DNA of 64,000 nucleotides from Clostridium sp. CAG:793 (GTDB lineage: Bacteria > Bacillota > Clostridia > TANB77 > CAG-508): NCBI GenBank assembly GCA_000433915.1, contig HF993646.1:165427-229426 (forward strand), read 5' to 3'. The notes below the pieces were generated by a model, which was not told the origin of the DNA, made no database searches, and worked only from the letters and a program-made list of their open reading frames with translations. Shown here one piece after another: positions 35,808-45,156 of this stretch; within the stretch, counting starts at the first letter, position 1; every line of letters begins with the position of its first letter. A program made the translations under genes and the position numbers.

Positions 35808-35824
35808 GTTTCACACACATTTTA

Positions 35825-36868
35825 TTAGATTATCTTTCCACCTCCAACTACTATATCATCTATATACATTACTGCTGATTGACCTGGCGTAATTCTTGCT
35901 TGTGGTTCATCAAATACTATTTTTATTGTATTATCATCTATTTGTGTTGCTGTTGCAACTGCCTCTTTGCTTGAATATCTTGTTTTTACAGATACTCTAA
36001 GGGGCTTGTATATGTCATCAACTAACAATAAATTTATATCTTTAATTGTTACTTCTTTTTTATATAATTCATGTTCTTCACCAACAATTAATTCATTATT
36101 CTTTTTATTGAATCCAATAACAAATAAAGGTACTTTATATGATATTCCTAGTCCTTTTCTCTGTCCTATTGTATAATGATACAAACCTGTGTGTTTTCCT
36201 ACAACTGTTCCATCTTCCAAAATAATATTACCTGGTTTAGGTTTTATATGTGAATTCTCTTCTAAGAATCTTTTATAATCTCCATCTGGAATAAAGCATA
36301 TATCTTCACTATCTGGCTTATTTGCAACTGGCAATTCATGCTCTCTTGCTATTTCACGAATTTTTTCTTTGCTTTCAAAATCAGCTAATGGGAATATTAC
36401 ATGTTCTAGCATATTTTTAGGAATATTCCATAATACATAACTTTGATCTTTTCTTCCTGCGTGAGATTTTCGTAAAACAAACTTTCCGTATTTCTCATCA
36501 TATTCAACTTTAGCATAATGTCCTGTTGCTACATAGTCACATCCTAGCTCTTTGGCTTTTTTATACATATAGCCAAATTTCATATATTTATTGCATTCTA
36601 TACAGGGATTAGGTGTAAGGCAATTATCATAACTTTGTATGAAATCATCTATTACATATTTCTTGAAATCATCCTTTCCGTCAAGAATATAATGTTCAAC
36701 TCCTATTTTTCTGCATAAACTTTTTACATCTATGTATGAGCAGCAACTTGTACATGGAAATAAATTTAAAGTTACACCTGTTACATCATATCCACGTTCT
36801 TTTAATAATACTGCTGAAACTGAGCTGTCTACTCCACCACTCATTCCTAATAATACTTTTTTGTTCAT
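35825..36868 (-). CDS. mnmA: tRNA-specific 2-thiouridylase MnmA
   Basis: Thiolates U34 of tRNA Lys, Glu and Gln. 347 residues. PP-loop GMSGGVDSS at 8-16, first catalytic Cys in LTPNPCIECNKYMKFG near 103 and second in SEDICFIPDGDYKRF near 200, and ATGHYAKVEYDEKYGKFVL in between. The N-terminal cysteines FPCTSCCSY (about 38-46) are extra. Its ATG overlaps the stop of the DtxR-like regulator (4 nt), so the two are translationally coupled and share the promoter and palindrome at 37357-37401. Confidence 0.96.
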   Translation of the reverse strand: MNKKVLLGMSGGVDSSVSAVLLKERGYDVTGVTLNLFPCTSCCSYIDVKSLCRKIGVEHYILDGKDDFKKYVIDDFIQSYDNCLTPNPCIECNKYMKFGYMYKKAKELGCDYVATGHYAKVEYDEKYGKFVLRKSHAGRKDQSYVLWNIPKNMLEHVIFPLADFESKEKIREIAREHELPVANKPDSEDICFIPDGDYKRFLEENSHIKPKPGNIILEDGTVVGKHTGLYHYTIGQRKGLGISYKVPLFVIGFNKKNNELIVGEEHELYKKEVTIKDINLLLVDDIYKPLRVSVKTRYSSKEAVATATQIDDNTIKIVFDEPQARITPGQSAVMYIDDIVVGGGKII

Positions 36869-37329
36869 TTATTTTCCTTCTTTTCTCTATCTTTTATTCG
36901 TACACACATTATACATCTTTCATTGTTTATGTCATATCCACATTCCAAGCTTGATAAGCCAAGTTCTTTATGTGTGTATCTTGCAAGTTTGTTTAATGTG
37001 TCAGTACTTAACACTGTTTTTATTCTTTTAGCCTCTTCTTCTGCATTTTCATTTGTCGAACCAATTATATCTGTTAAAAATAATTTTACTATATCATTTG
37101 CTTCTATTATTTTTAAGGCTTCATTCTTTCCTTTTGATGTAAGCTTAATCTCTCCATAAGGCTCATAATCTATTAGTCCTTCTGATTTAAGATTATTTAT
37201 TGCATTATTAACACTTGCTTTTGTTTTATGTAATTTGTTGGCTATTTCTGTAACTTTAATTTCATTTGTAGTTTGCTCTAAAATATACATAGTTTTTAAA
37301 TACTCTTCTAAGCTATTTGTTAATTCCAT
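36865..37329 (-). CDS. DtxR/MntR-family regulator with altered metal site
   Basis: 154 residues. N-terminal winged helix-turn-helix (VTEIANKLHKTKASVNNAINNLKSEGLI, about 26-53), then the dimerisation helices (IIEANDIVKLFLTDIIG). In DtxR, metal ligands are His79, Glu83, His98, Glu105 and His106. Here the equivalent positions read Asn78, Lys82, Ala and Lys104-Thr105, so canonical iron or manganese binding seems lost. The C-terminus carries C-x8-C-x2-C (Cys130, Cys139, Cys142), a possible thiol, zinc or iron-sulfur site. It is co-transcribed with mnmA and a palindrome lies at its own promoter. Alignment by eye; family call good, ligand loss needs an alignment. Confidence 0.8.
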   Translation of the reverse strand: MELTNSLEEYLKTMYILEQTTNEIKVTEIANKLHKTKASVNNAINNLKSEGLIDYEPYGEIKLTSKGKNEALKIIEANDIVKLFLTDIIGSTNENAEEEAKRIKTVLSTDTLNKLARYTHKELGLSSLECGYDINNERCIMCVRIKDREKKENK

Positions 37330-37356
37330 TATTCTCTCTTTTCCTTCTTATTTGTA

Positions 37357-37376
37357 TGTTAGTCTACTCTAACATT
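37357..37376. promoter_or_regulatory. Palindromic operator at the regulator-mnmA promoter
   Basis: ATGTTAG-six bases-CTAACAT, a perfect 7-bp inverted repeat that begins inside the -10 box. Size and symmetry fit DtxR-type operators, which are also TTAG/CTAA-based. Confidence 0.65.
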
Positions 37377-37401
37377 ATATAATTTTAATTAAATTTTGTC
37401 A
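37375..37401 (-). promoter_or_regulatory. Promoter of the regulator-mnmA operon
   Basis: A perfect TTGACA with TATAAT 15 bp downstream, or TAATGT at 17 bp. Either way the -10 overlaps the palindrome at 37357-37376, consistent with repression by occlusion. Confidence 0.65.
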
Positions 37402-37486
37402 ATTTTTTATTATTTTTACTGGACTTTTAATTGCAAATATATTATTATATTTATGTACGTAAGATTAATTTTGGGAGGTCGTCTTA

Positions 37487-37783
37487 ATGTCAATTATCAA
37501 GAGAACTATTATAATGGTATTTTTATTTATGATTATGTTATTTTCATCATCAGTATTTGCTTCAGGAGTAAATATGAATTTATCTTCTGAATCTAATGTT
37601 GTAAATAATTATGTTAGAGCTAATACTTCTATTTCAAATACCTCAGTTGTAATAAAAAGTGTAAATGAAGTTGATGATTCAACTGCTGGCATTGGTTTTA
37701 GTGATGTACTAAATATTTTATTAATTGCTGTTGGTTTTGTATTAATATTATTGGCTGTAGCAATTTTAATTAGATTGAAATAA
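37487..37783 (+). CDS. Small exported membrane protein
   Basis: 98 residues: signal peptide (MSIIKRTIIMVFLFMIMLFSSSVFA, cleavage likely after Ala), a short Ser/Asn/Val-rich extracellular stretch and a C-terminal membrane helix (VLNILLIAVGFVLILLAVAIL) ending in RLK. So a single-pass surface protein. SD GGGAGG with 8-nt spacing. A perfect terminator follows. Function unknown. Confidence 0.75.
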   Translation: MSIIKRTIIMVFLFMIMLFSSSVFASGVNMNLSSESNVVNNYVRANTSISNTSVVIKSVNEVDDSTAGIGFSDVLNILLIAVGFVLILLAVAILIRLK

Positions 37784-37822
37784 AAAGTAACCCAAACTAT
37801 AAAAATGTTTGGGTTACTTTTT
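37782..37822. terminator. Bidirectional terminator
   Basis: AAAAAGTAACCCAAAC and GTTTGGGTTACTTTTT, a perfect 16-bp stem with 9-nt loop. It ends the small membrane protein gene and, on the other strand, smpB (whose stop lies at its edge). Confidence 0.95.
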
Positions 37823-38274
37823 TATCCTTTTAAATATCTTTCGATTTTTCTATCTGCTTCTTTTTTCTTTAAGTCTTCACGTTTGTCAAATAGTTTTTTT
37901 CCTTTTCCTACTCCTAGTTCCATTTTTATAAAATTTCCTTTAAAGTAAAGCTTTATTGGTACTAGTGTGTATCCCTTTAAAGTTGTCATTCCTATTAATT
38001 TGTGAATTTCAGACTTATTCAATAGCAACTTTTTAGGTCTCATTGGATCTTTGTTATATATATTTCCATGATCATACGGACTTATATGCATCGAATATAC
38101 ATATACTTCTCCATTTTTTTCAATTGTTGCATAGCTATCTTTTAAGTTAACTTTGCCTGCACGTATTGATTTTATTTCAGTTCCATATAGTACAATTCCT
38201 GCTTCTAATTTATCAATTATTTCATAATTGTGATATGCTGTAGGATTTTTTGCAATTATATTATCTTTTTCCAT
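37822..38274 (-). CDS. smpB: SsrA-binding protein SmpB
   Basis: Partner of tmRNA in ribosome rescue. 150 residues, normal length. Conserved N-terminus [21 protein letters not shown], then [34 protein letters not shown] and the basic C-terminal helix [20 protein letters not shown] that enters the mRNA channel. No ssrA gene seen in the window. GGGAG lies 8 nt before the ATG. Confidence 0.97.
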   Translation of the reverse strand: MEKDNIIAKNPTAYHNYEIIDKLEAGIVLYGTEIKSIRAGKVNLKDSYATIEKNGEVYVYSMHISPYDHGNIYNKDPMRPKKLLLNKSEIHKLIGMTTLKGYTLVPIKLYFKGNFIKMELGVGKGKKLFDKREDLKKKEADRKIERYLKG

Positions 38275-38313
38275 TTATCTTCTCCCATCCATAAGTATAT
38301 CATATTAGATTTA

Positions 38314-39243
38314 TTAAGCTTTTCCGCTACATCCAAATACATCTCTCATTTTATGTGCTACTGTTTCTTTGATATACTCTCTTCCAAGACCTAAGTATTT
38401 TCTTGGATCAAATACTTCTGGATTTTCTACAAAAGTTTTTCTTACACCTGCTGTCATTGCTAGTCTAAGGTCTGTATCAACATTTATTTTTGATACTCCT
38501 CTCATACTTGCTTCATGAAGCATTTCATCAGGTACACCTTTTGCTCCAGGCATGTTTCCACCATATTTGTTACACATTTCTACATATTCTGGTATAACTG
38601 TAGATGCTCCATGTAATACGATTGGTACATCTGGCATTAATGACTTTACTTTCTCAAGTATATCAAATCTTAAACGTGCCTCTCCTTTAAATTTATATGC
38701 TCCATGGCTTGTTCCTATTGCTATTGCTAATGAATCACAGCCTGTTCTTTGAACAAATTCTAGAGCTTGTTCTGGATCTGTATACATTGCATCATCTTCG
38801 GTAACATTTACATCATCTTCTATTCCAGCTAGTTTTCCTAATTCGGCCTCTACGACTACTCCATGAGCATGTGCATAATCAACTACTTCTTTAGTTAATC
38901 TTACGTTTTCTTCAAAATCATATTTTGATCCATCAAACATTACAGATGTGTATCCATTGTCTACGCATAGTTTGCAAGTTTCAAAATCTGGTCCATGGTC
39001 TAAATGCAATGCTACTGGTACATCATGTTCTTCTAGTCCAGCTTCAACCATTTTCTTTAGATATGGAATTCTTGCATATTTTATTGCACTTGAAGATGTT
39101 TGTAATATTACTGGTGATTTTTCTTCGGCTGCTGCATCTAATATTGCTTGAACAAATTCCATGTCATTTATATTAAATGCTCCAATAGCATATTTCCCTT
39201 CTATTGATTTTTTAAACATTTCTTTAGTTGTTACTAATGACAT
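38314..39243 (-). CDS. fba: Fructose-bisphosphate aldolase, class II
   Basis: Zinc-dependent aldolase of glycolysis. 309 residues. Zinc-ligand motif VALHLDHGPDF near 80, GFTSVMFDGS-like GYTSVMFDGSKYDFEENV near 100, second metal cluster HGVVVEAELGKLAG near 130, IAIGTSHGAYKF near 178, IVLHGASTVIP near 210 and INVDTDLRLAMTAGVR near 258. Upstream of it is the lactate dehydrogenase gene, 93 nt away. Confidence 0.97.
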   Translation of the reverse strand: MSLVTTKEMFKKSIEGKYAIGAFNINDMEFVQAILDAAAEEKSPVILQTSSSAIKYARIPYLKKMVEAGLEEHDVPVALHLDHGPDFETCKLCVDNGYTSVMFDGSKYDFEENVRLTKEVVDYAHAHGVVVEAELGKLAGIEDDVNVTEDDAMYTDPEQALEFVQRTGCDSLAIAIGTSHGAYKFKGEARLRFDILEKVKSLMPDVPIVLHGASTVIPEYVEMCNKYGGNMPGAKGVPDEMLHEASMRGVSKINVDTDLRLAMTAGVRKTFVENPEVFDPRKYLGLGREYIKETVAHKMRDVFGCSGKA

Positions 39244-39335
39244 ATTTTCCTCCTAGTTAGTACATTTGGCTATATCGCCATATTCTTGGCATCATTATAT
39301 TTCTTTTAAATAAAAAATGTCAACCTTTTATTTGA

Positions 39336-40289
39336 TTATTTTATAATTTCATCAATTTCTTTTTTCATTTTCATTAATACTTCATAACTGTGGTCAAATT
39401 TAGCTTGTTCATCATCTGATAATTTTAAGTTTAATATATCTTTTACTCCATTTTCTGAAAGTATTGCAGGCACTCCTATATACATTCCAGAATGATTGTA
39501 ATTTCCATCGATATATGTTGATACTGTTAATATTTCATTTCCATTGTTTAATATAACTTTTACTAATTTAGCAAGACCAAGTCCTATTCCATAATATGTT
39601 GCTTTCTTTTTGTTTATTATTTCGTATGCTGCTTGTTGTACTTCAGTATATATATCATCTAATATTGTGTCTGATTCTCCTCTTTCACTTAATATGTCTT
39701 TTAATGGTTTGCATCCAACATAACTATGTGACCATGCAACAAATGATGAGTCTCCATGTTCACCCATTATATATGCGTGTACGTTTTTAGGTGATACATC
39801 TAATCTATCTCCTATTAAATATCTTAATCTTGATGTATCTAGGACAGTTCCTGATCCAATTACTTTTTCATAAGGGAATCCTGATACTTTTTGAACTACA
39901 TAAGTCATTAAGTCTACTGGATTTGTTGCAATTATAAATATTCCTTTAAATCCTGATGCAACGACTTTCTCTGTTATGTCTTTCATTATTCCTGCATTTG
40001 TTTGAGCAAGCTCAAGTCTTGTTTGTCCACCTGGTTTTTGAGCTAGTCCTGCTGTTATTACAACTATGTTAGCATCTTTACATTCATCATAGTTTCCTGA
40101 TTTTATAACCATTCTTCCTGGTGACATTGCTATTCCATGGCATAAATCCATTGCTTCACCTTCGGCTTTGTCTTTTAGAACGTCTATTAATACAAGTTCA
40201 TTTACTCCACCTTGATTTTCTAAAGCATACGCCATGCTCATTCCTACAAATCCTGTTCCTACAAGGACAACTTTTCTTTTACTTATCAT
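39336..40289 (-). CDS. ldh: L-lactate dehydrogenase
   Basis: Reduces pyruvate to L-lactate and regenerates NAD+. 317 residues. NAD-binding VLVGTGFVGMSMAYAL (about 8-24) and ELVLIDVLKDKAEGEAMDL, substrate-loop Arg in GGQTRLELAQTNAGIM, NPVDLMTYVVQKVSGFP, and the catalytic His in IMGEHGDSSFVAWS. The Gln at GGQTR marks lactate over malate specificity. TAGGAGG lies 8 nt before the ATG. Confidence 0.95.
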   Translation of the reverse strand: MISKRKVVLVGTGFVGMSMAYALENQGGVNELVLIDVLKDKAEGEAMDLCHGIAMSPGRMVIKSGNYDECKDANIVVITAGLAQKPGGQTRLELAQTNAGIMKDITEKVVASGFKGIFIIATNPVDLMTYVVQKVSGFPYEKVIGSGTVLDTSRLRYLIGDRLDVSPKNVHAYIMGEHGDSSFVAWSHSYVGCKPLKDILSERGESDTILDDIYTEVQQAAYEIINKKKATYYGIGLGLAKLVKVILNNGNEILTVSTYIDGNYNHSGMYIGVPAILSENGVKDILNLKLSDDEQAKFDHSYEVLMKMKKEIDEIIK

Positions 40290-40427
40290 TGCTAATTCCT
40301 CCTATTGTTTATTTTATGTAATTAGTATATCCAATACTTTGCAAAAATATAGTTTTACATAATTGCTATATTTTTGCTAATGTAAATTATATCATTTTGA
40401 TATAAAAAGTAAAAGTATTTTCATAAA

Positions 40428-40467
40428 AAAACATCTAATTAAACTTTACTGTTTAATTAGATGTTTT
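40428..40467 (-). terminator. Terminator after the 40480-40860 gene
   Basis: AAAACATCTAATTAAAC pairs perfectly (17 bp) with GTTTAATTAGATGTTTT with a 6-nt loop, T tract on the minus strand. Confidence 0.95.
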
Positions 40468-40479
40468 GTAGTTTTTTAG

Positions 40480-40860
40480 TTAAACTTTTTTCCATAAAAT
40501 ATCTAAGCCATCTTCTACTGTCTTGTCTTCAATTTTTTCTTTAGAATCTTTCTTAGCTTTTTTGCCTTTTGTTGTGTTGTTTTTATTTTCTATTTGAATC
40601 TTATCTATCCATAAAAATGATAAGAAAGAAACGAAAATAAATGCTTCGTCAACAAGAATGCAGATTGCTAATGTTCTAACACTTTCAAGGGCAGCATTTG
40701 ATAATTCAATTGTGTGTCCTACTAATAATGTTAAGAAGCATAATAGCATAATGCATGGTACAGTATTAGATTTATTGTTTCTACCTAAATATAAACATAG
40801 TACAAATAATAGTACTGCTGCTAAAAGATAAAAAGGTTGTGTAAAATCAATAACTGGCAT
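40480..40860 (-). CDS. Small three-helix membrane protein
   Basis: 126 residues: three hydrophobic segments (FYLLAAVLLFVLCLYLG, IMLLCFLTLLVGHTI and LAICILVDEAFIFVSFLSFLWI) and a strongly charged cytoplasmic tail (NNTTKGKKAKKDSKEKIED). GGAGG precedes the ATG. A single-gene unit with its own terminator. No family recognised. Confidence 0.7.
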   Translation of the reverse strand: MPVIDFTQPFYLLAAVLLFVLCLYLGRNNKSNTVPCIMLLCFLTLLVGHTIELSNAALESVRTLAICILVDEAFIFVSFLSFLWIDKIQIENKNNTTKGKKAKKDSKEKIEDKTVEDGLDILWKKV

Positions 40861-40957
40861 AATTATTTCCTCCTTTGTTTTATATATTTATATGATATAT
40901 TATTTGAATATTTTTTTCAATATATTTTTGATTATTTTTATATTACATTATTGTTAC

Positions 40958-40997
40958 AAAAAAAGCACAAATTTATTCAAAAATTTGTGCTTTTTTT
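40958..40997 (-). terminator. Terminator after glmM
   Basis: AAAAAAAGCACAAATTT and AAATTTGTGCTTTTTTT, perfect 17-bp stem with a 6-nt loop, 2 bp past the glmM stop. Confidence 0.95.
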
Positions 40998-40999
40998 TA

Positions 41000-42358
41000 T
41001 TAAAGTCTTTCTTCTATTAGATTCGCTAGATCTTTTGCTTTTTCTGTTATGTATTCTTGATTTTCTCCTTCAATCATTACTCTGACAAGTGGCTCTGTTC
41101 CTGATGCTCTAATTAGGACTCTTCCATTTCCGGAAAATTCTTTTTCTAATTTTTCAATTTCTTTTTTTATTACTTCATCTTTATCAAAGTCGTATTTCTT
41201 TTCATTAGTTACTTTTGCATTTATTAATACTTGTGGATATATTTTTATGATTTCAGCAAGTTTTGATAATTTGCTTTGTTGCTCTAAAATACAGCTAACT
41301 AACATTAATGATGTTAATATTCCATCTCCTGTTGGATTGTAGTCTAAGAATATAATATGTCCTGATTGTTCTCCTCCTAAATTATATCCTTCTTTTAGCA
41401 ATTTCTCTAATACATATCTATCTCCAACTTTTGTTTGCATAAATTTAATTTTATTATTTTCGCAAAATTTCTTTAATCCTAAATTGCTCATTACAGTTGC
41501 AACTAAAGTATTGTCTTTTAACTTGCCTTGTTCTTTCAAATGTTTTGCTAGTATTGCCATTATGATATCTCCATCAATCTCGTTACCATTTTCATCAATA
41601 CATAAGCATCTATCTCCATCGCCATCATAGGCAATTCCCATATTGCATTTATTTGCTACTACGAATTTTTTAAGCATATCCAAGTGTGTAGATCCACAAT
41701 CTGCATTTATGTTTAGTCCATTAGGTGTGTTATTTATTATGTAGTGTTTTATTCCTAGTGCAGTATATACTTTGTCTGCAATTACTGATGTGGCACCATT
41801 AGCAGTATCTATAGCTACTACAAAGTTTTCTTTATTAATATTTTCAAATTTATCTTCAAAATTCTTTCTAAAGAAATATAAATATTCATCAAGTAAATCT
41901 TCTCTAACTTCTGATACTCCTATTTTATTGCTTGGTGCTGTTAATTCTTCTATTTTGCCTGAATCAAGCACTTCTTCTATTTCTTCTTCTAGGCTGTCAG
42001 GAATTTTCATTCCTTTGTTGCTAAAGTATTTGATTCCATTAAAGTCGTATGTATTATGTGATGCAGATATTACTACACTTGCATCTGCTTTTAGTTTTTT
42101 TGTTAAATATGCAACTCCTGGTGTTGGAATTACACCTATTAATTTTACATTTGCACCATAGCTTAGAAATCCAGCTGTCATGGCACTTTCTATAAGTGTT
42201 CCTGATATACGCGTATCTCTTCCTATTAAAATTGTTGGTGCATGATTTGAATGCTTTGCAAGAACATACGCTCCTGCCTTCGCAACTTTATATACTAGTT
42301 CTGGTGTTAACTCAGTATTAGCAATTCTTCTTATTCCATCTGTTCCAAAATATTTCAT
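41000..42358 (-). CDS. glmM: Phosphoglucosamine mutase
   Basis: Interconverts glucosamine-6-P and glucosamine-1-P for UDP-GlcNAc. 452 residues. N-terminal KYFGTDGIRRIANTELTPE, the phosphoserine loop VVISASHNTYDFNGIKYF (about 95-112), the metal loop GIAYDGDGDRCLCIDE near 235, sugar-binding GGEQSGHIIFLDYNPTGDG near 320 and the phosphate-binding RASGTEPLVRVMIEG near 415. Last gene of the pssD-to-glmM block, linking the wall precursor pool to glycan export genes upstream. GGAGG lies 5 nt before the ATG. Confidence 0.96.
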   Translation of the reverse strand: MKYFGTDGIRRIANTELTPELVYKVAKAGAYVLAKHSNHAPTILIGRDTRISGTLIESAMTAGFLSYGANVKLIGVIPTPGVAYLTKKLKADASVVISASHNTYDFNGIKYFSNKGMKIPDSLEEEIEEVLDSGKIEELTAPSNKIGVSEVREDLLDEYLYFFRKNFEDKFENINKENFVVAIDTANGATSVIADKVYTALGIKHYIINNTPNGLNINADCGSTHLDMLKKFVVANKCNMGIAYDGDGDRCLCIDENGNEIDGDIIMAILAKHLKEQGKLKDNTLVATVMSNLGLKKFCENNKIKFMQTKVGDRYVLEKLLKEGYNLGGEQSGHIIFLDYNPTGDGILTSLMLVSCILEQQSKLSKLAEIIKIYPQVLINAKVTNEKKYDFDKDEVIKKEIEKLEKEFSGNGRVLIRASGTEPLVRVMIEGENQEYITEKAKDLANLIEERL

Positions 42359-42369
42359 AAGTTCCTCCT

Positions 42370-43224
42370 CTAATCAAATATCTTTATATAATATGGTTGT
42401 ATGTCTTTTAATATGTCTCTTACTAATATTATTTTTCCATCCTTCATTGTTAGTTTTATATTTGGAAATGTTCTTATCATTTTTTTATCTGAAAAAAATG
42501 TATCAACTATTTTTCTCACGAAATTATGATTTTGATATATGTCTAAATATTCTTCGTAGTAAGTTTCTACTCCTTGAACATCTAGTTGATTATTGTATAT
42601 TATTCTTGTAAAAAACATCTTCAAAGCAAAACTTGAGATTATCCAGTCTAGGAATAGTAAAATTATGCAGATTGCTATTATTTTATGATGTTGTTTTTTA
42701 TTGAATTTCTTTGATATTTTTTCTAATATTATATCTATTCTAGGATTTAAAAATTTATTTAATAATAGTGTTAATGCACCCCAAAATATTGAAAATAGAA
42801 GACATATTCTTCCGTTGATATTAAATGGTAAATTTGAATAATCCCACCATTTTATATGAAATATATATTCACCTGCCCAGCTTACAATGTATTCTACTGC
42901 TGAACCGATTACAAGTCCTGCAATAAATAGATACACATTATTTCCTTTTAATTTTTTAGGTATACATATAAGGCATATTGCACCTAATCCGTATATGCAG
43001 CAAAATGGTCCATATAAAAATGATTGCCTACTCTCTATAACACCTTTTGTTAATATTCCAAATAATGTTTCGATTATATATCCTAAAAAGCTGTATACAA
43101 TAAAATAAGCACAAATTCTCCATAGTGAATAACCACATATAGTTACCTTTTTTGCTTTATTATTTTCTTTTTGAATTGTGGCTTCATTATTGGTTACTTC
43201 TATTTTTTCTTTTAACTGTTCCAT
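42370..43224 (-). CDS. PF06541-type (ABC_trans_CmpB) membrane protein
   Basis: 284 residues with about six membrane segments in residues 30-205 and a soluble C-terminus. The conserved pattern (FIVYSFLGYIIETLFG, RQSFLYGPFCCIYGLGA, EYIVSWAGEYIFHIKWWDYS and INGRICLLFSIFWGAL) is that of the CmpB-like putative ABC-transporter type IV family, common in clostridia. Transport function is only predicted. It sits between a flippase and glmM in a tightly packed operon (gaps of 11 and 15 nt). Confidence 0.8.
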   Translation of the reverse strand: MEQLKEKIEVTNNEATIQKENNKAKKVTICGYSLWRICAYFIVYSFLGYIIETLFGILTKGVIESRQSFLYGPFCCIYGLGAICLICIPKKLKGNNVYLFIAGLVIGSAVEYIVSWAGEYIFHIKWWDYSNLPFNINGRICLLFSIFWGALTLLLNKFLNPRIDIILEKISKKFNKKQHHKIIAICIILLFLDWIISSFALKMFFTRIIYNNQLDVQGVETYYEEYLDIYQNHNFVRKIVDTFFSDKKMIRTFPNIKLTMKDGKIILVRDILKDIQPYYIKIFD

Positions 43225-43239
43225 CTACTTTCTCCATTT

Positions 43240-44673
43240 TTATCTGTTCTTTTGTAGTTTTTCCTTTACTTTGATTGTAACTGTTTTTACTATCCTGTAA
43301 TTATTAGCTACACTATATGCAACTGCAATTCCAAGTGAAATTACATTGATTATCCAATATGCTGCTGTTGGTATAAAAGGCATAAATTTTGAATAGTATG
43401 CTAGACAAATTAATGTAAGTATCACTGCAGGGCCTTGCCATTTTATCTCTTTTATTTTTATATATTTTTTTAATTTTTCTCTTCTATAAAGATATACTAT
43501 TACGTCTGCTATAAGTGTCGATATACATGCTGCATATATCTTTAATTGACTTACAAATATTAGATCAATTACCAAGTTTATTACTGCTGCAAATACTGTC
43601 GTTATTCCCATTATCTTTGTATCTTTATATGCTGCAAATATACCACCAAAATAACTTGACAGATTTGAATAATATGTTGCAATCATTACAATTGGGATAT
43701 ATATATATGCTTCATCATACGCACTATTTATTAGTATAGGAAATGCAAATGGCATTACTGCTATTAAGCATATTGTTATTGCATATAATAATTTTTTGGT
43801 ATCATGGTAAACAGAATTATAATGTTTATTTTTATTTTCATCTTTAACTATTTTGGCTGCTGATTCTTTCCAGGCTGTGTTAAAATAACTATAAAATACA
43901 GTTATTATATTAGGAAATTTATTTGCCATTGAATAAATACCATTTGCTGCTGAGCTTACCATGCTTGTTAATATTATTCTGTCTGACATATTTATTATAT
44001 TCCATGAAATGCTGTTTGGTACTAACGGAGCTGAATACTTTATCATATCTACCATTAGCTCTTTATTAGGCTTTCCAATATATTTCCACAGTTTTAACAT
44101 TATGAATATTACAACCGCTGTTGACGTATTAGCTATTGTATTTGCCCATAACAGACCCTCTGCTCCTGATTTAATTCCTAATATAAATATTATGTTTAAT
44201 ATAATTGTTCCCACTCCCAAAATGAAATTTGAGAATGAATATAGTTTTATTTTGCTTAGTCCTCTTGCTAGTGCATTACTTAGTCCTATTAATATATTAG
44301 ATACTACAAATGCTATAAATGCGAAAATGAACATTCCATTATAATCTGATGCAATGCTCATTGCTAATATTGCCAGAGGAATAAATATAGCTGTTCCTAT
44401 TCCTGTATATATTATTGTTTGACTAATTATTTTCTTTTCGTCTTCTTTATTATTTGCATCAATTAAGTATCTAAACATTGACTCTTCCATAAGAAGTGTA
44501 ATTATCGGGCATAAGAATAATGATATAGTACACACGAAATCGTATGTACCATATTCAGCTGGAGATAATTTTGCTGTGTATAATGGTAATAGTATGTATG
44601 ATATTATTTGAGTGCTTAGCTTTCCTATGGCAATTATCATTGTATTTTTTACTAGTTGTTTCTTTTGATTCAT
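43240..44673 (-). CDS. Polysaccharide flippase (Wzx/MOP superfamily)
   Basis: 477 residues, about 14 membrane segments. The N-terminus (KNTMIIAIGKLSTQIISYILLPLYTAKLSPAEYGTYDF) with its LPLYT-x-x-L-x-P-x-EYG motif is diagnostic for Wzx-like oligosaccharide flippases. It probably flips a lipid-linked glycan repeat unit across the membrane. It follows pssE by 9 nt and shares the transcript with pssD/pssE, so it likely exports a glycan those enzymes modify. Confidence 0.88.
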   Translation of the reverse strand: MNQKKQLVKNTMIIAIGKLSTQIISYILLPLYTAKLSPAEYGTYDFVCTISLFLCPIITLLMEESMFRYLIDANNKEDEKKIISQTIIYTGIGTAIFIPLAILAMSIASDYNGMFIFAFIAFVVSNILIGLSNALARGLSKIKLYSFSNFILGVGTIILNIIFILGIKSGAEGLLWANTIANTSTAVVIFIMLKLWKYIGKPNKELMVDMIKYSAPLVPNSISWNIINMSDRIILTSMVSSAANGIYSMANKFPNIITVFYSYFNTAWKESAAKIVKDENKNKHYNSVYHDTKKLLYAITICLIAVMPFAFPILINSAYDEAYIYIPIVMIATYYSNLSSYFGGIFAAYKDTKIMGITTVFAAVINLVIDLIFVSQLKIYAACISTLIADVIVYLYRREKLKKYIKIKEIKWQGPAVILTLICLAYYSKFMPFIPTAAYWIINVISLGIAVAYSVANNYRIVKTVTIKVKEKLQKNR

Positions 44674-44682
44674 GATTCTCCT

Positions 44683-45156
44683 TTATCTTTTTGAGACAAG
44701 CTCATCTATTTTAGAGTTCAATTTCTTGTTAAATATTTTATTGTTGCTCATAAATTCCTTTGGTATAAATTCTGTTTTTATTAGTTTTGGTAAGTCTTCA
44801 AAATCATATAATGGTAGTATATATCCATCTTTTGAAAATGCCTCTAATATCTGCATCTGATGATTATTTACATGTTCTTTATATTCTGCTCTTCTTGCAG
44901 CTACAATCATTTTTTTATGTAGTTTTAATCCTGCAATTATTGTGCCTACTCCTGCATGTGTTATTATCATATCTGCATCTTTCATATATTGATTAAATTT
45001 TCTTTGTGAAAGATATTTATGTATTTCAACTTTGTCAGACTTAAATTCTGTTGAGCCTGTTTGTGCGATTATTTTATCATTTATATCTAGTTTATCTACT
45101 GCTTCTAATAAACGTTTAAATTGTTTATCTTGAGTTCCAAGTGTTACAAATATCAA
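44683..45156 (-). CDS. pssE: PssE-like glycosyltransferase subunit (Alg13-type)
   Basis: 157 residues. The C-terminal half of a split GT28-fold enzyme: IFVTLGTQDKQFKRLLEAVD at the N-terminus and DMIITHAGVGTIIAGLKLHK (sugar-nucleotide binding, residues about 68-90). It pairs with the PssD (Alg14-type) membrane subunit to transfer a sugar to an undecaprenyl-linked acceptor. The chosen start is the TTG at 45156, 5 nt after GGGTGG, giving the usual MIFVTLGT N-terminus and a TTGA overlap with the pssD stop. Confidence 0.88.
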   Translation of the reverse strand: MIFVTLGTQDKQFKRLLEAVDKLDINDKIIAQTGSTEFKSDKVEIHKYLSQRKFNQYMKDADMIITHAGVGTIIAGLKLHKKMIVAARRAEYKEHVNNHQMQILEAFSKDGYILPLYDFEDLPKLIKTEFIPKEFMSNNKIFNKKLNSKIDELVSKR

